This document shows, in pieces, positions 58,938-64,000 of a stretch of 64,000 nucleotides of DNA; the stretch's first letter is position 1, and every line of letters starts with the position of its first letter. The notes beneath the pieces were generated by a model. That model was not told the origin of the DNA. It searched no databases and saw nothing but the letters and a program-made list of their open reading frames with translations. The translations under genes were made by a program, and so were the position numbers. This stretch comes from Haloferula rosea (GTDB lineage Bacteria > Verrucomicrobiota > Verrucomicrobiia > Verrucomicrobiales > Akkermansiaceae): the NCBI RefSeq assembly GCF_016595525.1, contig NZ_JAENII010000004.1:124001-188000 (forward strand). Reading direction: 5' to 3'.

Positions 58938-59480
58938 TCACTCTTTCGCCTTCTTCAGCCACTTGCGGGTGAGGGGTCCGAAATAGGCCTTCTCGGAGAT
59001 GTCGGTGAGTAGCATGCCACCCGGGCCGAAGAACTTCCATTCGTGGCAACCGTAGCAGAGCTGGAGCACCCGGCGGGTGCCTCCGGATGACCAAACGATG
59101 GCGTAGTCCGGGTGGAAGCCGGCGCATCGTTCCTTCGGTCCCCACGCCTGGTGCGAGTCCGGCTCACCGTAGAGCGCGAGCACCTTCTCGATGTGGTCCC
59201 GTGGGATATCGAGGGGCTCATCGAAGAACTTGAAGTCCTCGATCTCGATCCAGCCACCCTTCTCGACCTGCCGGTTGTAGGTCGCGGTCTTGGCTTCCGG
59301 ATGGGCGAGCCCGAGATAGACCTTCGCATTCGAGGTGTCGCCAAAATCGATGTATGCTTGGGTTCGCGCGCGCTCCTCGATGTCGCGCAGCGGGATGCCG
59401 CCGGACCAGCACGATTGGGTGGAGCAGGAGGCCAGGAAGGATGTGAGCAAGGCCAGGGCGAGAAGCAGCAGCGATTTCAT
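58938..59480 (-). CDS. Putative lipoprotein with a CxxCH motif
   Basis: The ATG at 59480 gives 180 residues beginning MKSLLLLALALLTSFLASCS, a lipoprotein signal with lipidation at Cys19. The open frame reaches further upstream to 59720, but that part overlaps the divergent sialidase leader. The mature protein has KVYLGLAHPEAK and GGWIEIEDFKFFDEPL, then VLQLCYGCHEWKFFGPGG near the end. CYGCH is formally a heme c-binding pattern, but one motif in a small beta-rich protein may be chance or a metal site. No family is recognised. It is 53 bases downstream of the phosphatase start, same strand. Confidence 0.65.
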   Translation of the reverse strand: MKSLLLLALALLTSFLASCSTQSCWSGGIPLRDIEERARTQAYIDFGDTSNAKVYLGLAHPEAKTATYNRQVEKGGWIEIEDFKFFDEPLDIPRDHIEKVLALYGEPDSHQAWGPKERCAGFHPDYAIVWSSGGTRRVLQLCYGCHEWKFFGPGGMLLTDISEKAYFGPLTRKWLKKAKE

Positions 59481-59682
59481 CAGAGCCATCCAACCGGGAA
59501 GACGGACAAAGCGCAAAGTCTTTTCGACCTCGCCGAAGGGATCGGGGACTTTGACTCGGGTGGTCGCAGGTGGCCGGAAACGGCGGAGGGGCCGGGGAGT
59601 AGCGGTCGGGATGGTCTGGGAAGCCAACCAGTGGTGGGCGCTCGCATTCCTGGCAAATGCCGCGATGTTCTCGCCATCCAAC

Positions 59683-61305
59683 ATGAAGGCTTTTCCAACG
59701 ATCACCACCGTCCTCGGCATCGCGTTCGCGCTGAACGTCCAAGCGGCATCGCCCGAGCTCTACAAGACTTCTTTTGAGGGTCTCAAGCAGGGGGCATTGG
59801 ATGGACAGAAACACGATCAGGTCGAGTGGCAATCCGAGGGTCAGGCGTCGATCACCTCGAAATTCGCGGCGAGCGGGAAGCAGGCGCTGCACTTGGCGGG
59901 TGGGGAGGGCAATACCTTGGAGATGGTGCTTTCCGGTGACCTTCAGAACAGCCGGGGCGTGACCTTCAAGGCTGAGCGCTGGACGGCGAAGGATCCCTTC
60001 GAGTTCCGCGTGCTCGCCCAGGTGAATGGCAACTGGAAGGAAGTCGGGAATCTCGATCAGGTGGTGGTGGTCGGTCGTGGATTCCATTCCGACGTGAGTC
60101 TGAAGTTGCCGAACGAGATCATCGGCGGCTTGCGGTTCGTGTGCACGGCTCCCGAGAGTGCGGGGGTGCTCATCGACGACCTGGTTCTCCTGAAGGGCGA
60201 GCCGGAAAAGGTGTCGAAGGCTCCGGAGATCTGTAGCGACCCGATCGCGAAACTACTAGAGAAGCAGGACATCTTCGTTTCGGGAACGGAGGACACCCAC
60301 ACCTTTCGCATTCCCGCACTGATCACGGCGGCCAATGGCGATCTCCTTGCCAGTGTGGATGCCCGTCGGAATGGCAGTGGGGACCTGATCTGGGTGAAGG
60401 ACATCGACATCGTCTTCAAGCGCAGCACCGACAACGGCAAGACCTGGGGGCCGATGGAGACCATCATCGATTACGGTGACGAATCGGTCGGCAAGCCGGC
60501 CTCGGACCCATCCTTCATCCTCGATCGTGAGACCGGCGAGATTTTCTGTTTCTACAACTTCATGGACCAGATCAATGCCCCCAAGGAGTTCCGCCTGCAT
60601 GTGCAGAGCTCGAAGGATCACGGCAGGACCTGGAGTGAGCCGCGCGACATCACCGACGACATCTCCAAGCCGGAGTGGAAGATGGACTTCAAGTTCATCA
60701 CTTCCGGCCGGGGTATCCAGCGCCGCAATGGCGACCTGCTCCACACGCTGGTGAACCTGAAGAACGGCATGCACCTGTTCGGCAGCAAGGATCACGGCAA
60801 GACCTGGTCATTGATCGACACGCCGATCCAGCCGGCTAACGAGTCGAAGGTGATCGAGCTGGCGGATGAAACGCTGATGGTCAATGCCCGCCTCAACGGC
60901 AAGGGCTTCCGCGGCGTGCACCGTTCGGCCGATGAAGGGAAGAGCTGGGACTTCGAGATCGATCCCACCCAGGTGGACCCGGGCTGCAATGGCAGCATCC
61001 TCCGCTACACGTCGATCGAGGGAGGCTACAAGAAGAACCGGCTTCTGCTGTGCCACGCCAACTCGGCGAGCGGCCGCAAGAACCTCGTGGTGAAGATCAG
61101 CTACGACGAGGGGAAGACATGGAGCAAGGGCAAGGTGATCGACCCCGGTCCAGCGGCCTACTCGAGTCTGACGATCTGCAAGGACGGCACGATTGGCGTG
61201 CTCTATGAACCGGGCTATCAGGCCGTGCGTTTCGCACGCTTCACTTTGGAGGATCTCACCGACGGGGAGGACCGCCTGGCGATTCCCTTTAAGCCGGTGA
61301 ACTGA
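59683..61305 (+). CDS. GH33 exo-alpha-sialidase
   Basis: Removes terminal sialic acids from glycans. The ATG at 59683 gives 540 residues with a signal peptide (TTVLGIAFALNVQAAS). Residues about 25-180 form a jelly-roll-like domain. The sialidase propeller starts with FRIPALITAANGDLLASVDAR, where Arg of FRIP and Asp of DAR are catalytic-site residues. Asp-box repeats follow: STDNGKTWGP, SKDHGRTWSE, SKDHGKTWSL, SADEGKSWDF and SYDEGKTWSK. The second and third arginines and nucleophile region are plausible in RGIQRRNG and SLTICKDGTIGVLYE. It is secreted and may act on host or algal mucins. No nan catabolic genes are nearby. Confidence 0.93.
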   Translation: MKAFPTITTVLGIAFALNVQAASPELYKTSFEGLKQGALDGQKHDQVEWQSEGQASITSKFAASGKQALHLAGGEGNTLEMVLSGDLQNSRGVTFKAERWTAKDPFEFRVLAQVNGNWKEVGNLDQVVVVGRGFHSDVSLKLPNEIIGGLRFVCTAPESAGVLIDDLVLLKGEPEKVSKAPEICSDPIAKLLEKQDIFVSGTEDTHTFRIPALITAANGDLLASVDARRNGSGDLIWVKDIDIVFKRSTDNGKTWGPMETIIDYGDESVGKPASDPSFILDRETGEIFCFYNFMDQINAPKEFRLHVQSSKDHGRTWSEPRDITDDISKPEWKMDFKFITSGRGIQRRNGDLLHTLVNLKNGMHLFGSKDHGKTWSLIDTPIQPANESKVIELADETLMVNARLNGKGFRGVHRSADEGKSWDFEIDPTQVDPGCNGSILRYTSIEGGYKKNRLLLCHANSASGRKNLVVKISYDEGKTWSKGKVIDPGPAAYSSLTICKDGTIGVLYEPGYQAVRFARFTLEDLTDGEDRLAIPFKPVN

Positions 61306-61330
61306 CCCGTCATTCGGGCTCAGTGGGTAG

Positions 61331-61364
61331 AAAAATGCCCGACCAGGGAGGATCCCGGTCGGGC
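61331..61364 (-). terminator. Terminator of the minus-strand repeat gene
   Basis: Arms GCCCGACC / GGTCGGGC enclose a loop that itself contains GGG/CCC. Read on the minus strand the stem is followed by ATTTTTC. It lies 20 bases beyond the stop of the repeat gene. Confidence 0.75.
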
Positions 61365-61383
61365 TGATTGTGCTCGGAATGGC

Positions 61384-64000
61384 TCAAGGAATGTCGACCC
61401 GAAGGCGGACGAAGAGCTTTTCACCGGTGGCGAGCGCTCGTGGGATCTGCACATCGACCTGATCCACTCCGGCTTCGAATCCGTTTGGCGTTTCCGTGAT
61501 GATCACGCCGTCGGTGCCATCTTCGGCGGCATTCCAACCGCTCAGGGTGGACCCGTATTCCGCGAAGGGCAGCGAAGCAGCCGATTCGGCGGTGCGGCGG
61601 AAGGTGAAGGTCAGGTAGGTGCCATCGAGAGCCGTGGTGGGCAGCTTGTCGCGATCGTTGCTGTTAAGCGCCGGGTCGGAGATGCCGCCGATGACGAATT
61701 CGATGCCGTTCGGGATGCCGTCTCCATCCGAGTCCACTTCGGGACCCGCACCGAGGATGTTGTTCGCCGTCTCGTAGGCTTCATACGGCGTGGATGCGCC
61801 GGACACGACCAGCTGAAGGTCGCCGCCCGTGATCTGCAGGGTGGCGGTGGCTGGGCCGATGTTGCCACTCAGGTCGGCGCCATCGAGGGTGCCGACGATG
61901 CTACCCGAGCTGAGCAGGGTGTAGGTGCCGTCTTCAAGACCACCGAGATTGGTGAAGACGAAGTCGGAGAAGCCAAGCAGGCCAGTGCCGATGGTGGTGA
62001 CCCCGGTGACCGATACCAGGTCGCTCGCCGCGATGGCATCGAGCTCGAAGTCGAGCACTCCACTTCCCGCCGCTGCGCCAGAGAGGTCGAGGTCGCCGAG
62101 GATGCTGAAGGTTCCGACTGAGGCGCCGGGGGCGATACCACCTGCCGAGTTGACGGTGACATTTGAGCTCACCGAGCCGTTGCCACCGAGGAGGCCTTCG
62201 TTGACGATGGTGTCGCCACCGTAGGTATTGGCACCATTCAGGAACCAAGTTCCCGTTCCGCTCTTGGTGAGGACCGTGGTGCTCCAGTCTGCTCCGAAGC
62301 TACCCAGATCATCGTCGATGACGCCCGTGCCTTCGCCTGTGAGGGTGAGTGAGCCACCGGTGTCGTTGGAGATGATGTTCTGGTTGGGAGCGGTCCCTGC
62401 CAACTTGCGGTAGAAGCCTCCCGCGGCCACCTCGAGTGTCGCACCGCCGGCACCGATGCTGTAGGCTCGCAGGCCTTCATTGGCAGGACCAGCCCCGACA
62501 AATCGAAGCGTGCCGCCATCCACCAGGACGGAGTAGTAATTGTTGCGCAGTTCGCTGAGGGCATTGCTCGCTCCGTAGTTGAATCGGTCGGTCTCGAACA
62601 TACCGCCCTCTACGAAGACGTAAGTGGTGTCGGTGTTTCCGAAGAAGGCTCCGGTCGCATAGAGCTGGGAGGTGCCGTTCACCGTCACAACGCCATCGGT
62701 GATCCGGGTCTGACCGGTGTAGTTGTGGGCGGTCTCCATCGAGATCGTCCCAGATCCCACCTTCCTCAGCCCGCCAGTGCCAGCGTTGGGATTCTGCAGG
62801 TTGCCACTGATGATCAGGTCTGCGGTTTCGTCGCCGGTGACGTCGTCCACGATGAAGTCGCGCAGTCCATCCAGTCCGATGCCGAAGGTGAACGGCCCGA
62901 TGGTGGAGGTTGCCGTGCCGTCCACGGTCACCACGCCACGAAGGAAGGTGTTCTCGTTGTTGAACGACCCCGCACTCGTCGCGGACCAGACGGAACCATT
63001 GCGAAGGGTGATGTCGGGCATGTGGGAGTGGTTGCCGTCGGTATGCGTCAGGGTACTGGCATCGATGAGGATGGCTGCATTCGTTCCACCGGCACTGATC
63101 GGATTCTCGCGGCGGATGGCGTTGGTATCGCCGATCTGGAGAAGCGATCCTCCTGACACATTGATGGGCGCGAGGTCGGACACGGCGTCTGCCTGAAGCG
63201 AGGACAGGGCGAGGGTGGAACCGTTGGTGACGTCGACGGATCCGGTGAAGGTGCTGGAGTTCAGCAAGGTCACGCTTCCGCCGCCATTGACGGCCATGCC
63301 GCCGATGCCGCCGATGGCATTGCCGTCGATCACGTAGTCATTCCCCACGGTATTGGTGAAGGTCATGCCACCGGGGACGACCGGGTCGCCATCGAGGTCG
63401 CTGACGGTGACGGTGCCCGCGCCGAGATCGCCGAAGGTGACGGTATCGAGGTTGTAGAAGATCTGGTTCACACCGTCCCAGTTCAGGTCAGGACCCGCGA
63501 CTTCCCAGAATACCGAGTCTCCGCCGGTCCAGTTGACGGCCCCTGGATTGAATGTGACTTCGAGGGTGCCGGCGTTGTCATTCCAAGTCCCGGCGCGATA
63601 GAGGTCGGGATCGAGAATGAGATTCGTCCCGGCGGTGCCGTTGAGCGTCGAGCCGTAGCTGACGACCGGATGTGGACCCGGGCTAGAGAGGCCGAGTGGA
63701 AGGCGGGCGCGGTTGTCAGTGCCGATCAGGGTGAGCGTGTCTGCTGTGAGCGCGCTGGTGGCGGGGTCAACGGTGAGCACGGGCACTCCAGAGGTGGAGT
63801 CCATGCTCAGCGTATCAAGGGTCTCGGTGTTTCCGGACGCATCGAGTTCTCCGCCTGTCATGGCCACGGTGGCCGTGGCCGGGAGGTTCTCGATCGGGGC
63901 GACGCTGTCGGTCAACAAGGCCAGGCGTCCGCCATTTACCGTCCAGGTTTCGGAAGCCGCCGTATTGTCACCGCCGAGGACAATGCTGCCATCGTTGAGG
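61384..64000 (-). CDS. Autotransporter-associated beta-strand repeat protein, 5' end missing
   Basis: The frame is open from the right edge (GDNTAASETWTVNGG lies beyond the first internal ATG at 63918), so the N-terminus and signal peptide are outside. At least 870 residues are seen. PATR repeats occur throughout, such as HNYTGQTRITDGVVTVNGTS and NTYGGDTIVNEGLLGGNGSV. The C-terminus has the calcium-loop module VDSDGDGIPNGIEFVIGG and the beta domain that closes other secreted proteins here. No PEP-CTERM tail or barrel. It is convergent with the sialidase, separated by a terminator. Confidence 0.85.
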   Translation of the reverse strand, partial: LNDGSIVLGGDNTAASETWTVNGGRLALLTDSVAPIENLPATATVAMTGGELDASGNTETLDTLSMDSTSGVPVLTVDPATSALTADTLTLIGTDNRARLPLGLSSPGPHPVVSYGSTLNGTAGTNLILDPDLYRAGTWNDNAGTLEVTFNPGAVNWTGGDSVFWEVAGPDLNWDGVNQIFYNLDTVTFGDLGAGTVTVSDLDGDPVVPGGMTFTNTVGNDYVIDGNAIGGIGGMAVNGGGSVTLLNSSTFTGSVDVTNGSTLALSSLQADAVSDLAPINVSGGSLLQIGDTNAIRRENPISAGGTNAAILIDASTLTHTDGNHSHMPDITLRNGSVWSATSAGSFNNENTFLRGVVTVDGTATSTIGPFTFGIGLDGLRDFIVDDVTGDETADLIISGNLQNPNAGTGGLRKVGSGTISMETAHNYTGQTRITDGVVTVNGTSQLYATGAFFGNTDTTYVFVEGGMFETDRFNYGASNALSELRNNYYSVLVDGGTLRFVGAGPANEGLRAYSIGAGGATLEVAAGGFYRKLAGTAPNQNIISNDTGGSLTLTGEGTGVIDDDLGSFGADWSTTVLTKSGTGTWFLNGANTYGGDTIVNEGLLGGNGSVSSNVTVNSAGGIAPGASVGTFSILGDLDLSGAAAGSGVLDFELDAIAASDLVSVTGVTTIGTGLLGFSDFVFTNLGGLEDGTYTLLSSGSIVGTLDGADLSGNIGPATATLQITGGDLQLVVSGASTPYEAYETANNILGAGPEVDSDGDGIPNGIEFVIGGISDPALNSNDRDKLPTTALDGTYLTFTFRRTAESAASLPFAEYGSTLSGWNAAEDGTDGVIITETPNGFEAGVDQVDVQIPRALATGEKLFVRLRVDIP

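Noticed and set aside
59480-59720. Extension of the lipoprotein gene upstream of 59480
   Set aside because: It overlaps the start region of the divergent sialidase, and the lipoprotein signal begins at the ATG at 59480.

Overview
The window is GC-rich, densely coded bacterial DNA with no gap above 300 bases lacking a gene or RNA. The gene content points to the phylum Verrucomicrobiota, probably Verrucomicrobiales near Haloferula or Luteolibacter. Evidence includes proteins made of autotransporter-associated beta-strand repeats, PEP-CTERM tails, a FecR-like membrane protein, sulfatase and glycoside hydrolase genes, and two small proteins resembling the C-terminal part of verrucomicrobial secretins. 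The taxonomic call is an inference from family content; no rRNA gene is present.

Layout. 1-7043: a truncated FecR-like protein, a large secreted protein with calcium-binding repeats, and a GH97 glucosidase with lectin-like ends. 7051-16614: aspartate kinase, a giant DUF2339 membrane protein, kbl, rnhA, a gamma carbonic anhydrase and several unknown secreted or membrane proteins. 16682-28023: carB, a lipoprotein, a DUF2236 oxygenase-like protein, tRNA-Glu, transketolase, the membrane pyrophosphatase hppA and trpB. 28064-33216: a PEP-CTERM metalloprotease, a membrane-anchored protein, and a promoter followed by a secretin-like protein, histidine kinase and OmpR-type regulator in one overlapping operon. 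33251-41394: core housekeeping, including rpmH-rnpA-yidD-yidC, queA, an M3 oligopeptidase, gmk and a stand-alone coaC.

41414-57244 is the most interesting part. Five minus-strand genes encode two beta-strand repeat surface proteins, an agarase-like glycoside hydrolase, an esterase-sulfatase fusion and a 1219-residue protein with a five-bladed-propeller glycosidase-like domain. A divergent histidine kinase with a predicted periplasmic sugar-binding-like sensor and a NarL-type response regulator sit beside them. A nearly identical palindrome lies upstream of the first and of the last gene of the minus-strand set, in both cases directly next to a -35-like element. I read this as a two-component-controlled locus for a sulfated, possibly acylated polysaccharide. 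The substrate and the regulatory link are inferred.

57256-64000 carries a PAS-SpoIIE phosphatase, a small lipoprotein, a GH33 sialidase and a third beta-strand repeat protein cut by the right edge.

Translation starts are mostly preceded by C-rich leaders without a recognisable Shine-Dalgarno sequence, so starts were chosen from family length, signal peptides and gene overlaps. Several promoters match TTGACA-like -35 and TA-rich -10 boxes. No CRISPR array, insertion sequence or prophage gene was seen.
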